Shown: positions 35,301 to 43,633, numbered from the stretch's first letter. The stretch is DNA of 64,000 bases from Klebsiella sp. WP3-W18-ESBL-02 (GCF_014168815.1 NZ_AP021972.1:4650001-4714000); one strand, 5' to 3'. Program-made: numbers and translations. The notes: generated by a model from the sequence alone, not told the origin.

Positions 35301-37274
35301 GCCGACGCAGATGCGGACGCGGACGCGGATGCCGATGCCGATGCGGATGCGGATGCCGACGCAGACGCTGATGCGGACGCCGACGCGGACGCTGATGCAG
35401 ATGCGGACGCCGACGCGGATGCGGACGCGGATGCCGACGCAGACGCTGATGCGGACGCCGACGCGGATGCGGATGCCGACACGGATGCGGATGCGGATGC
35501 CGACGCGGATGCGGATGCCGACGCGGATGCAGATGCAGATGCTGACGCCGACGCAGACGCGGATGCGGACGCTGATGCTGATGCGGACGCCGATGCCGAT
35601 GCCGATGCGGACGCCGATGCCGATGCCGATGCCGACGCAGATTCGGACGCGGACGCCGATTCCGACATCACTCTTAAAGTCGACTTCACCGCCTCCGAAT
35701 CGACTAAAACCACGCAGGTGAACGGCGGCAGCGGTAATCCGAACGGTTTCGATGTCGATAGCAACGGGGTTATCACCGCCGTTGGCTCAAACGTCGTGCT
35801 TTGGGTCTCTGCGGGCGATATAGGGAAATACGTTTCCAGTAATATCCCGGCGGAAAATATCCACGTCTACGACCAGGGCAACGCGCAGGGCACGCCGGGC
35901 AAAACCGATATCTTTGTGCTGCACGATCAAAGTACCTACACGCAGAGTGACGGCCATAAGCAGCCCATGAATGCCGTCAATGGGAACCGGGAACCCACGT
36001 CCAGCGACGCGCACGACTATATCTTCGTTGCGGGGACGTCGAACTGGAGCTCAAGTGCCGGTTCTGCGAACGTCAATAACAGCATTAACTATTACGAAAG
36101 CGTCAACGTCACCATCAACGGCAAAACCTATGGCGGCAACAACCGGGTGAGCGAAGTGATCTCGGGTGATGGTAAAGAAGGCCTGGATCCTTCACACCCG
36201 GATAGCCACACCTCCTGGGAGTACAAGCTGAGTCTTGATGCCAGCCTTGATGGTGCGGCGAAAGGCGATCACATCACATCCATTAAACTGACCGGCCTGC
36301 CGCCGGGCGCCACGTTAAGCTATGACGGCAAAAGCTATACCGTCGACAACACGGGCCAGATTATTATTGATGTAGCCGATGGGAGCGACCTCAAAGCTGA
36401 TTTGACCTTTACCTCGCAAACGCAGATAAGCGATCTGACGTCGATTAAAGTGGATGTCATCACGAATATCGATAACGGTGAAGGCTCAACGCACACGTCT
36501 GGCGATCTTAGCGCCAACGGCGATCATCATGATATCCATCTTACCGGCGGCGAAGAAAACCACGCCGACAGCGAAACGGTAAGCCTGATGAGCATCGAGG
36601 ACGACGGGCATCACTCGCTCGACGATCGCGTGGATACCCAGGAAACTCACGATGACGTGCAGCAAGAGGCGTTAGCGAATAACGCTGATGACAGCGACAG
36701 TACGGCTCACACGCTAGACGAGAGTACAGAAGCCGATAAAGGAACGGCGATAGACCATAGTGAGGATGATAGCTCAGCCGATCGCACCGCTGACGCCAGC
36801 CTGGCCGAGACCGCAGATGAACACACATCGGCGGATCAGGACGGCGCCATCCTGCTGGTAGATCATGATAACCTTGATTTGAGCAGCGTAGAGCAGAACG
36901 CACCGCTTGAGCAAAGCGCTGACGAAAGCCCGGAAACATCGCTCAACATGCTGCTCGGCGATATCGATAGCCAGTTGAACGCTACCGATACCGCGCAGGC
37001 AGAGGAGACACAGGCGGCGACATCCGCACAGTCCGAGACTGACGAGCCGAATCACGAGAACGTAATCGATCTCAGCGACATTATTCATGATGATGACGCC
37101 AAAGATCTTAGCGCACTCATTCAGGTGACGGGGCCATCGGGCAGTGAGCCAGCGGCAGGACATGTTCAGGACGTACCGGCTGAAAGCTCGGGTAGCGGTA
37201 GTGGAGAGACCTGGAACGCGCATGATATTGCCGAACTGGATCATCTTATCGCACCGCCGGATACAGACGCATAA
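32301..37274 (+). CDS. Giant LapA-like retention-module adhesin with about 950-residue Asp-Ala repeat
   Basis: A predicted cell-surface biofilm adhesin exported by the LapBCE type I system. The 1657 residues comprise an N-terminal retention plug (1 to about 100; IIGQVFAISPDG, LVEGDKILTGEQIETG, LDLGRDSHW) with a LapG-type TAAG cleavage site at 103-106; a linker to about 170; 951 residues (172-1122) of alternating Asp with Ala, rarely Ser or Thr; about 300 residues of Gly/Asp/Asn-rich folded sequence; an acidic linker; and a C-terminal tail with DLSDIIHDDDAKDLSALIQ and LDHLIA, probably the type I secretion signal. I see no GGxGxDxLx RTX repeats, unlike classic LapA. The start at 32301 is chosen for GGGAG with a 6-base spacer, 12 codons inside a longer frame. 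It ends at a strong terminator. Confidence 0.9.
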   Translation: MNGIAGTIKAIIGQVFAISPDGSRRLLVEGDKILTGEQIETGANGAVTLTLPNGKHLDLGRDSHWDGSHSLAATPQATDQTDIAAIQQAIADGQDPTQTLEATAAGPQTTTGSGEPGAGGAHTHVILDLTGERVDPSAGYPTEGLDFPNTPIEEELTVLDRSENAAERDDTDADADADADADADADADADADADADADADADADADADADADADADADADADSDADADADADADADADADADADADADADADADADADADADSDADADADADSDADADADADADADADADADADADADADADADSDADADADADSDADADADADADADADADADADADADADADSDADADADADADADADADADADTDADADADADADADADADADADADADADADADADADADADADADADADADADADADADADADADADADADADADADADADADADADADADADADADADADADADTDADADADADADADADADADADADADADADADADADADADADADADADADADADADADADADADADADADADADADADADADADADADADADADADADTDADADADADADADADADADADADADADADADADADADADADADADADADADADADADADADADADADADADADADADADADADADADADADADADADADADADTDADADADADADADADADADADADADTDADADADADADADADADADADADADADADADADADADADADADADADADADADADADADADADADADADADADADADADADADADADADADADADADADADADADADADADADADADADADADADADADADADADADADADADADADADADADADADADADADTDADADADADADADADADADADADADTDADADADADADADADADADADADADADADADADADADADADADADADADADADADADADADADADADADADADADADADADADADADADADADADADADADADADADADADADADADADADADADADADADADADADADADADADADADADADADADADADADADADADADTDADADADADADADADADADADADADADADADADADADADADADADADADADADSDADADSDITLKVDFTASESTKTTQVNGGSGNPNGFDVDSNGVITAVGSNVVLWVSAGDIGKYVSSNIPAENIHVYDQGNAQGTPGKTDIFVLHDQSTYTQSDGHKQPMNAVNGNREPTSSDAHDYIFVAGTSNWSSSAGSANVNNSINYYESVNVTINGKTYGGNNRVSEVISGDGKEGLDPSHPDSHTSWEYKLSLDASLDGAAKGDHITSIKLTGLPPGATLSYDGKSYTVDNTGQIIIDVADGSDLKADLTFTSQTQISDLTSIKVDVITNIDNGEGSTHTSGDLSANGDHHDIHLTGGEENHADSETVSLMSIEDDGHHSLDDRVDTQETHDDVQQEALANNADDSDSTAHTLDESTEADKGTAIDHSEDDSSADRTADASLAETADEHTSADQDGAILLVDHDNLDLSSVEQNAPLEQSADESPETSLNMLLGDIDSQLNATDTAQAEETQAATSAQSETDEPNHENVIDLSDIIHDDDAKDLSALIQVTGPSGSEPAAGHVQDVPAESSGSGSGETWNAHDIAELDHLIAPPDTDA
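32607..32618 (+). other. Predicted LapG cleavage motif TAAG (codons 103-106 of the adhesin)
   Basis: These four codons encode Thr-Ala-Ala-Gly just after the retention module. LapG enzymes cut between the two Ala of (T/A/P)AAG sites, and in P. fluorescens LapA the site is near residue 108. The position and motif both fit. Confidence 0.75.
32814..35666 (+). repeat. 2.85-kb hexanucleotide-type GAYGCN array encoding (Asp-Ala)n
   Basis: About 475 consecutive Asp-X dipeptide codon pairs, X being Ala in nearly all, Ser in a few near the ends and Thr at scattered sites such as 33399, 33711 and 34005. Codons vary freely (GAT/GAC; GCG/GCC/GCA/GCT), so this is not a pure slippage tract. Higher-order copies are visible: a unit recurs at a 312-bp offset (33399 to 33711), and another at 34020, 34590 and 35184 (offsets 570 and 594 bp). 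Confidence 0.95.
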
Positions 37275-37279
37275 TACGA

Positions 37280-37308
37280 AAGGGCCAGCACTTGCTGGCC
37301 CTTTTTTT
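37280..37308 (+). terminator. Rho-independent terminator after the giant adhesin
   Basis: AAGGGCCAGCA / TGCTGGCCCTT stem followed by TTTTTT. Confidence 0.9.
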
Positions 37309-37620
37309 ACAGATAGGCACTAACACATAACGCCACTTATTATATCCGCTATCCCGCGGATGCCGAGAGCTGACCTGACTATGGGTAAAAGAGAATAACG
37401 TCAGAAAGATATGACTATTAACTCCCCTAACGGCTATCGTCGCTAATACATTTTACGGACGCAGGAAATATCGCACTAAAATATCAACCACTTATAAAAA
37501 ATCACCATCAAAATAAATAATAAGCTATTAATTTCAATCATATACAACAAAAAACATCGCCACTGCTTTATCTCGATATACAAATCACCAGAACTCAATT
37601 TCTTTACAGAAAATTATTAC
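37309..37620. other. AT-rich intergenic region, no gene seen
   Basis: The stretch is AT-rich, has no frame with a ribosome site and precedes the shared 24-bp element. It probably holds regulatory DNA for the adhesin-tail paralogue. Confidence 0.45.
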
Positions 37621-37644
37621 TAAAACGACATTAAAATCAAAGAA
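37621..37644 (+). promoter_or_regulatory. 24-bp element shared with the region before the giant adhesin (copy 2)
   Basis: Identical over 24 bases to 32082-32105 and 212 bp upstream of the 219-residue paralogue gene. It is followed by a T-rich run not seen at copy 1. Confidence 0.6.
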
Positions 37645-37856
37645 AGTTTTTTTTCTGCACATTACGTTATAACCCTAACCAGACTTTTATTTACCAGGCC
37701 TTATGTGTATAGGCTCTGGAATACTATCAACACCCACACAAATGTATTAGTGACTTTGTCTGGTGTTGACGGTGCAGTCATAGAGCTATGTCGTGCAAAA
37801 AACTCTATGCGCCATGAGCAAACGGAAGTGTTCAAGTCAGATACAAGGAGTTCGTT

Positions 37857-38516
37857 ATGGCGGATAACGCCGACGGCCCGGAATCGGCGCTCACCGAACT
37901 GTCTGACGGGCTCGGGGATGAAAGCGCCATGATGGCGATGGTCGACACGCATCCTGATATCGACGATAACGATCTCCATGAGCAAAACATCACAGCCAAT
38001 GCCACGGATAATACGGCGCGGGATACCTCAGAGGATGCTGCTGGCCCGCAGGATACTGCGGCAGAAAATATTGATAACCCCTTAGTCGAAGGCGGCACGC
38101 TTGCCCTCGACAGCGTCGACGATGAACAATACGCCGTCATTGTTGGCGAAAATAGTCATGCAGGGGAAGACCCCCTCGATACGCTGTTGGAAGATATCGA
38201 TAGCGGGACGCATCATGAAACGGAAATAGCCAATGAGGAAAGTAGCCTGAATAACGATGACGCTGAAGGAGAATCTAAAGCCACCATTATTAGTCAGGAT
38301 GAACCTTTGTCATTCAGTGATATCATTAGCGACGATCAAAATAAGGATCTCTCCAGCCTCATTCAAACCACGGAGAATCCAGCAATAAACGACGTACAGC
38401 ATAGCGTTATACCGGTTCCGGCAGAGGGCGGCGGCGCGGAAGGCGGACAAAACTGGGCTCCCAATGAAAGCGCTCAGTTAGACGATCTCATCGCTAAATC
38501 AGAGATCGAGCCCTGA
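37857..38516 (+). CDS. Acidic 219-residue paralogue of the adhesin C-terminal tail, without retention module
   Basis: A very acidic protein without signal peptide or hydrophobic segments. Its last 115 residues align with the end of the giant adhesin: LLEDIDS vs LLGDIDS; FSDIISDDQNKDLSSLIQ vs LSDIIHDDDAKDLSALIQ; VPAE; a Trp after a Gly-rich stretch; LDDLIA vs LDHLIA. In the adhesin this region is the expected type I secretion signal. The N-terminal half is acidic and weakly similar to the adhesin linker. It lacks the plug and TAAG site, so if exported it would not be held in LapE. AAGGAG precedes the ATG. It lies directly before lapE. Confidence 0.8.
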   Translation: MADNADGPESALTELSDGLGDESAMMAMVDTHPDIDDNDLHEQNITANATDNTARDTSEDAAGPQDTAAENIDNPLVEGGTLALDSVDDEQYAVIVGENSHAGEDPLDTLLEDIDSGTHHETEIANEESSLNNDDAEGESKATIISQDEPLSFSDIISDDQNKDLSSLIQTTENPAINDVQHSVIPVPAEGGGAEGGQNWAPNESAQLDDLIAKSEIEP

Positions 38517-38522
38517 AATATC

Positions 38523-38554
38523 ACGCCATGAGGCGATCGTTGCACTCATGGCGT
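38523..38554 (+). terminator. Hairpin between the paralogue and lapE
   Basis: ACGCCATGAG / CTCATGGCGT, a perfect 10-bp stem with a 12-nt loop and a T-poor tail. It is a possible weak terminator or mRNA-processing end. Confidence 0.5.
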
Positions 38555-38642
38555 CTTCATCGATTTTACGTTTTGTCTAATGACATTGCCTCTGGCGGAT
38601 GACCACGAGCCAGGGAAATGAAGGAAAGAAAAGGACGACATT

Positions 38643-39995
38643 ATGAATAAACATATTCGGGTATTAGCGGGCATCTCTCTGCCATTATTGTTTGCTAACG
38701 GCGTGAGCGCGGCAACGCTTGAACAAGCGGTCAAAGACAGCCTGCTGTGGCATCCGCAGGTGAGTGCGCCGGTTAACAGCCGCTATTCGGCCGATCAGGA
38801 TCTACGGGCGGCAAAGGGCGGCTACCTGCCGACGTTGGACATGTCTGCCGGTACCGGCTGGGAACAGACCGACAATGCGTCAACGCGTGCGGCTGACGAC
38901 CACCGTCGTAACCTGCACCGCAGCGAGTCGAGCATCAATCTGCGCCAGAACGTGTTCAACGGTTTTGCCACCTCAAGCGAAGTGGCTCGCCAGAGGGCTA
39001 CCGTCAACTCGCGCGCGTTCTCGGTCATGAACACCAGCGAAGTGACCGCGCTGGATGCTATCCAAAGCTATCTTGACGTACTGATGCGCCAGAAGATGGT
39101 GCAGTTGGCGCAGGATAACCTGAAAAGCCACGAGCGTATTTTCGATCAGATTCGTTTACGCACCGAGCAAGGCGTAGGCCGTACCGCCGACTATGAACAG
39201 GCGCAGGCGCGTCTGGCGCAGGCGAAAAACAACCTGCTGACAGAGCAAACTAACCTGCAAGATGCGCAGGCTAACTACTACAGCGTCGTCGGCAAAGAAG
39301 CCAGCGGGCTGTCGATGCCGATGGCAACCAAACTGCCGGGATCGCAGGCCGAAGCGCGTAAGCAGATGCTGGAAAACAGCCCGCTGCTGAAGCAGGCGGA
39401 CTCAGACGTTGAGGCCACTCGCCAGCAGTACGAAGCGGCCAAATCCCGCTTCTACCCGAGCGTAGATATCGACGTGGGGCGCCGCATGGATAACAACACT
39501 GACGGTACCCGCGGCCACGATCAGGAGTGGCAGGCGATGGTGCGTATGAATTACAACCTGTTTAACGGCGGCAGCGATAAAGCTCAGCTGTCATCTTACG
39601 CGTATAAAATGCAGGAAGCGCAGGACGTGAAGCGTAACGCCCTCCGCCAGTTGGATGAAGAGCTGCGTTTGTCGTGGAACGCCTGGCAGAACGCCAAACA
39701 GCAGGTACCGATCGCCAAAGATTATGCCGATCGCAGCGCCGTGGTGCGCACCGCCTACCAGGAACAGTTCAGCATCGGCGAGCGTAGCCTGCTGGATATG
39801 CTGGACAGCGAAAACGAAGTATTTAACGCCCAGCGCCGCTATGTCGAGATGCAGTTTACGGAGATGTTCACCACCTACCGCATCAACGCACGCATCGGCG
39901 ATCTGTTAAAACAGCTGAATATTCAGGCACCGTCTGCCGCGCAGCCGGTCGAGGTACAGCAAACCGCACACAGCAACTTACCTGACCTGAAGTAA
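38643..39995 (+). CDS. lapE: TolC-family outer-membrane channel LapE
   Basis: The outer-membrane exit duct of the type I secretion system, and by analogy with Pseudomonas the protein in which the adhesin plug lodges. The 450 residues have a signal peptide (1 to about 23, ending VSA) and two OEP repeats with the usual features: LEQAVKDSLLWHPQV near the N-terminus, the strand/helix segments LRQNVFNGF and YNLFNGG, and GERSLLDMLDSENEVFNAQRR near the end. AAGGA precedes the ATG. A 12-bp hairpin lies between it and lapB. Confidence 0.92.
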   Translation: MNKHIRVLAGISLPLLFANGVSAATLEQAVKDSLLWHPQVSAPVNSRYSADQDLRAAKGGYLPTLDMSAGTGWEQTDNASTRAADDHRRNLHRSESSINLRQNVFNGFATSSEVARQRATVNSRAFSVMNTSEVTALDAIQSYLDVLMRQKMVQLAQDNLKSHERIFDQIRLRTEQGVGRTADYEQAQARLAQAKNNLLTEQTNLQDAQANYYSVVGKEASGLSMPMATKLPGSQAEARKQMLENSPLLKQADSDVEATRQQYEAAKSRFYPSVDIDVGRRMDNNTDGTRGHDQEWQAMVRMNYNLFNGGSDKAQLSSYAYKMQEAQDVKRNALRQLDEELRLSWNAWQNAKQQVPIAKDYADRSAVVRTAYQEQFSIGERSLLDMLDSENEVFNAQRRYVEMQFTEMFTTYRINARIGDLLKQLNIQAPSAAQPVEVQQTAHSNLPDLK

Positions 39996-40011
39996 CAGAT
40001 TTTGGGCCTAC

Positions 40012-40041
40012 GGGCTATCTCATCACAAGATGAGATAGCCC
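40012..40041 (+). terminator. Strong hairpin between lapE and lapB
   Basis: A perfect 12-bp stem (GGGCTATCTCAT / ATGAGATAGCCC, loop CACAAG) is followed by CTTATATTCTTT. It could be a partial terminator or an RNA-stability element setting the lapE:lapBC ratio. Confidence 0.6.
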
Positions 40042-40091
40042 CTTATATTCTTTAGCCTTAGCGATTTTTCGCTGGTATATAAGGTCTGACT

Positions 40092-42278
40092 ATGGCGTCT
40101 TATACTGATCCACTTGAGCAAGCAACTCCTTCCACTGATGACACCATCAGACTCGACCCGCGCCAAAACCATGACGATCCCCTGCTCGATTCGCTGATGA
40201 TTGTCTGCAAACTGCATAACGTCATCACTAGCCGCAACGTGCTAACCAGCGGGTTACCTCTGGAAGCGCACCGGCTCACCTTAAGCGCATTTCCGCGTGC
40301 CGCGCAGCGAGCGGGGCTAAAAGCGCGCGTGCTACAGCGGCCGCTGGAGAACATCACCGCCCTCTCGCTGCCGGCCATCGTGCTGCTGAAAAATGAGCAG
40401 GCGGCGGTGCTGATCGGCTGGGATGAACAAAACCGGGCGCGGCTGCTGTCCACCGAAACGGAAGGCGGTGAAATCCTGCTGGCGCGTGAAGCGCTGGCGG
40501 AAAACTACAGCGGCAAAACCATTTTTATTCAGCCGGGGCATGAGTTCGACCGCCAGCCAACGGCAACCATCCCTCGCACGCGGTCGTGGTTTAAAGACAC
40601 GTTAAAACTGTCGAAATTCCTCTATCTTGATTCTATCGTTGCCAGTTTTATCATCAACGTGATCGCGATAGCTACACCGCTTTTCGTGATGAACGTCTAC
40701 GACCGCGTGGTGCCCAATCAGGCCACCGCCACCCTCTGGGTGCTGGCGATCGGTATCTCAATTGCGTTCATCTTTGACCTTATCCTGAAGATATTACGCG
40801 GCATCTGCCTCGATCTGGCCGGGAAAAAGACCGATCTTATCGTCTCAGCGGCGCTGTTTGAACGCCTGCTTGGGATGAAAATGAAAGAACGCCCCCAGCG
40901 GGTCGGTGGCTTTACGCAGCACTTCCAGGAGTATCAGTCGGTTCGTGATTTTCTCTCCTCGCTGACCCTGACGGCGCTGATCGACTTCCCATTTACCTTA
41001 CTGATTTTTCTGGTGATCGGCATTATTGGCGGCCCGCTCGCCCTGGTACCGCTGCTCTGCTACCCGATTGCACTACTGGTTAACTGGATGATTCAGCGCC
41101 CGCTGCTGACGCAGGTGCAGAAAACCTACCGCCTCTCTACCGAACGCCAGGCCATGCTGGTTGAAACCATTACCGGGCTGGATGCCATCAAGGTCAACAA
41201 CGCGCAAAGCGAGCGCCAGTATCAGTGGGAACAGATCATCGGCCAGCTCAGTAAGCTTGAGCTGCGGGTAAAATCACTGTCCTACGTGGCGGTCAACTTT
41301 ACCGCCTGGATCCAGCAAATCAGCGGCGTTACGCTGATTGTCGCCGGGGTGTACAGCATTATCGCCGGTAACCTCAGCATGGGCGGCCTGATTGCCTGCT
41401 ACCTGCTCAACCGCCGCGCGATGATGCCGATCGGCCACCTCTGCGGCCTGATTACCCGCTACCAGCGCGCCAAAATGACCAAAGCCACCATCGATAAGAT
41501 GATGGATCTTGAGCAGGAAGTGCAGGAAGACGAAGTGCCGCTGAAGCGCGAAACGCTCTCCGGCGCCATCGAATTCCGCGACGTCAGCTTCCGCTACCCG
41601 CAAAACCAGTACCTGTCGCTGAACGGTATTTCGTTAAAAATCGAGCCCGGGGAAAAGGTCGGGATCATCGGCCGCAGCGGTTCCGGAAAAAGTTCGCTGG
41701 CGAAGCTGCTGGTAGGTTTCTACCAGCCGGACGGCGGCACCATCCTGATCGACGGTATCGACGCCCGTCAGCTCGACGTTAACGATGTGCGCCACAACGT
41801 GGGCTATGCGCCGCAGGACATTCATCTGTTCAGCGGCACGCTGCGCGACAACTTGCTCAGCGGCGCCAGCTACGTGGACGAAGAAACCATGCTGCGCGCG
41901 GCCACGCTGGCGGGTGTGCACGAATTCGCCCGCCGCCATCCTTCAGGCTACAACATGCAGGTCGGCGAGCGCGGGATGAACCTCTCAGGCGGCCAACGCC
42001 AGGCCGTGACCCTGGCGCGCGCGCTGCTGCTCGACCCGCCGGTGCTGCTGATGGATGAGCCGACCAGTTCGATGGATAACACCAGTGAAGACCTGATCAA
42101 GAAGGCGCTGACGCCGGTGGTCCGCAATAAAACGCTGCTGCTGGTTACCCACCGCGCCTCGCTGCTGACGCTGGTTGACCGTCTGATCATCCTCGATAAC
42201 GGCAAAATTATCGCCGATGGTCCGAAAGAAAGCGTGATGAACGCACTGAAGAAAGGACAAATTCATGCGCAACGCTAA
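40092..42278 (+). CDS. lapB: Type I secretion ABC transporter LapB (permease-ATPase)
   Basis: The inner-membrane ATPase that exports the adhesin. In the 728 residues, an N-terminal C39-like domain (about 28-150) lacks the catalytic Cys motif and so serves as a substrate-docking domain. Six TM helices (about 170-440) follow, then the nucleotide-binding domain with Walker A GRSGSGKSS (about 527-535), signature LSGGQRQ (about 631-637) and Walker B VLLMDEPTSS. AAGG with a 7-base spacer supports the start. Its end overlaps lapC by 14 bases. Confidence 0.95.
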   Translation: MASYTDPLEQATPSTDDTIRLDPRQNHDDPLLDSLMIVCKLHNVITSRNVLTSGLPLEAHRLTLSAFPRAAQRAGLKARVLQRPLENITALSLPAIVLLKNEQAAVLIGWDEQNRARLLSTETEGGEILLAREALAENYSGKTIFIQPGHEFDRQPTATIPRTRSWFKDTLKLSKFLYLDSIVASFIINVIAIATPLFVMNVYDRVVPNQATATLWVLAIGISIAFIFDLILKILRGICLDLAGKKTDLIVSAALFERLLGMKMKERPQRVGGFTQHFQEYQSVRDFLSSLTLTALIDFPFTLLIFLVIGIIGGPLALVPLLCYPIALLVNWMIQRPLLTQVQKTYRLSTERQAMLVETITGLDAIKVNNAQSERQYQWEQIIGQLSKLELRVKSLSYVAVNFTAWIQQISGVTLIVAGVYSIIAGNLSMGGLIACYLLNRRAMMPIGHLCGLITRYQRAKMTKATIDKMMDLEQEVQEDEVPLKRETLSGAIEFRDVSFRYPQNQYLSLNGISLKIEPGEKVGIIGRSGSGKSSLAKLLVGFYQPDGGTILIDGIDARQLDVNDVRHNVGYAPQDIHLFSGTLRDNLLSGASYVDEETMLRAATLAGVHEFARRHPSGYNMQVGERGMNLSGGQRQAVTLARALLLDPPVLLMDEPTSSMDNTSEDLIKKALTPVVRNKTLLLVTHRASLLTLVDRLIILDNGKIIADGPKESVMNALKKGQIHAQR

Positions 42279-43629
42279 CCGACTTAACCGCCTGATGAAG
42301 TGGCTTTTTGGCGACAAAAATACCGCAACGCTCACCGCCAACGAGGTGAATAAAGCACTGCTCGACGATTCCCCGCGCGTGGTGCGTATCACCCTGTGGG
42401 CAATTCTCGGCTTCTTTATCGTCATGATTACCTGGGCGTCGCTGGCCGACATTGATGAAGTGACGCGCGGCGACGGCAAGGCAATTCCCTCTTCTCGTCT
42501 GCAAAAAATCCAGAACCTGGAGGGCGGGATTGTCGCCGAGGTGTTCGTTCATGAAGGGGAAGTGGTACAGGCCGGCGCGCCGCTGCTGCGCCTGGATGAC
42601 ACCCGTTTTCGCTCCAACGCGGGCGAATCGGAGGCCGACCGCCTGGCGCTGGAGGCGCGTATTCAGCGCCTGACCGCGCAGCTGGATAATAAAGAAACCC
42701 TGACCCTATCGCCGGATATTCTCGAAAAATCGCCGGATATAGCTAACGGGGAAATGGAGTTGTTCGCCAGCGTCAACAAGCGCATTCAGAGCGAGCTGTC
42801 CGGGCTGAACGAGCAATTGGTGCAGAAGAAACAGGAACTGCTGGACTACCAGGCCAAAGGCTCGCAGTACCGCCGCAGTCTGGGCCTGCTGCAGCAGGAA
42901 ATCAGCATGTCGGAACCGCTGGTCGCCAAGGGCGCGATTTCTAAAGTTGAAGTGCTGCGTCTGCGCCGGTCCGAGGTGGAAACACGCGGCCAGCTTGAGT
43001 CCGTCACGCTGGCGGTCCCGAGGGCCGAGGCAGCGATTAAAGAGATTGAGAGCAAAATCGGCGAGACGCGCGGCCGCTATCGCAGCGAAGCGCTGTCGCA
43101 GCTCAACGAGGCGCGTACCGATCTCAGTAAAATCGAAGCCTCCGGCAAAGCGATTGAAGACCGGGTCAACCGTACGCTCGTCACCTCACCGGTGCGCGGC
43201 ATCGTGCAGCAGCTAATGGTTAACACCATTGGCGGCGTAATTCAGCCGGGTAACGATCTGGTGGAAATTGTCCCGCTGGACGATACGCTGCTGGTTGAGG
43301 CGAAAATCCGCCCGCAGGACATCGCGTTTCTGCGCCCGGGTCAGGAAGCCATCGTAAAATTCACCGCCTACGACTACACCATCTACGGCGGCCTGAAGGC
43401 CAGGCTGGAACAAATCAGCCCCGATACGGTGACCGATAAAGACGGTAAGAGCTTCTATGCCATTCGTCTGCGCACGGACAAAAACCACCTCGGCAGCGAC
43501 GAAAAGCCGCTGATCATTATTCCGGGGATGGTGGCGTCGGTGGATATCATTACCGGTAAGAAAACCATTCTCGCCTATCTGCTCAAACCGATTCTACGCG
43601 CACGGGCCGAAGCGTTTCGCGAACGCTAA
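42265..43629 (+). CDS. lapC: HlyD-family membrane-fusion protein LapC
   Basis: The periplasmic adaptor joining LapB to LapE. The 454 residues contain a cytoplasmic N-terminus, one TM helix (about 32-52), beta-barrel/lipoyl parts (KIQNLEGGIVAEVFVHEGEVVQ; LVTSPVRGIVQQL), a long coiled coil (about 110-300) and the HlyD C-terminal signature GMVASVDIITGKKTILAYLLKPI. It overlaps lapB by 14 bases and ends the lap secretion transcript. Confidence 0.95.
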   Translation: MRNANRLNRLMKWLFGDKNTATLTANEVNKALLDDSPRVVRITLWAILGFFIVMITWASLADIDEVTRGDGKAIPSSRLQKIQNLEGGIVAEVFVHEGEVVQAGAPLLRLDDTRFRSNAGESEADRLALEARIQRLTAQLDNKETLTLSPDILEKSPDIANGEMELFASVNKRIQSELSGLNEQLVQKKQELLDYQAKGSQYRRSLGLLQQEISMSEPLVAKGAISKVEVLRLRRSEVETRGQLESVTLAVPRAEAAIKEIESKIGETRGRYRSEALSQLNEARTDLSKIEASGKAIEDRVNRTLVTSPVRGIVQQLMVNTIGGVIQPGNDLVEIVPLDDTLLVEAKIRPQDIAFLRPGQEAIVKFTAYDYTIYGGLKARLEQISPDTVTDKDGKSFYAIRLRTDKNHLGSDEKPLIIIPGMVASVDIITGKKTILAYLLKPILRARAEAFRER

Positions 43630-43633
43630 GCAT

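Noticed and set aside
32814..35666. The Asp-Ala array as a CRISPR-like or satellite non-coding array
   Set aside because: There are no spacer/repeat alternations. The reading frame is unbroken for 951 codons and joins conserved N- and C-terminal domains.
32776..35721. A 981-codon plus-strand open frame rich in Met, Thr, Pro and Arg in a shifted frame of the adhesin
   Set aside because: It is an automatic by-product of the repeat in another frame. The adhesin frame has the retention module, LapG site and secretion tail.
32339..35776. A 1145-codon open frame on the minus strand encoding long Ser-Ala runs
   Set aside because: It is the antisense reading of the GAYGCN array (GCN-TC gives Ser/Ala). 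It has no ribosome site, and the stop-free state follows automatically from the repeat.
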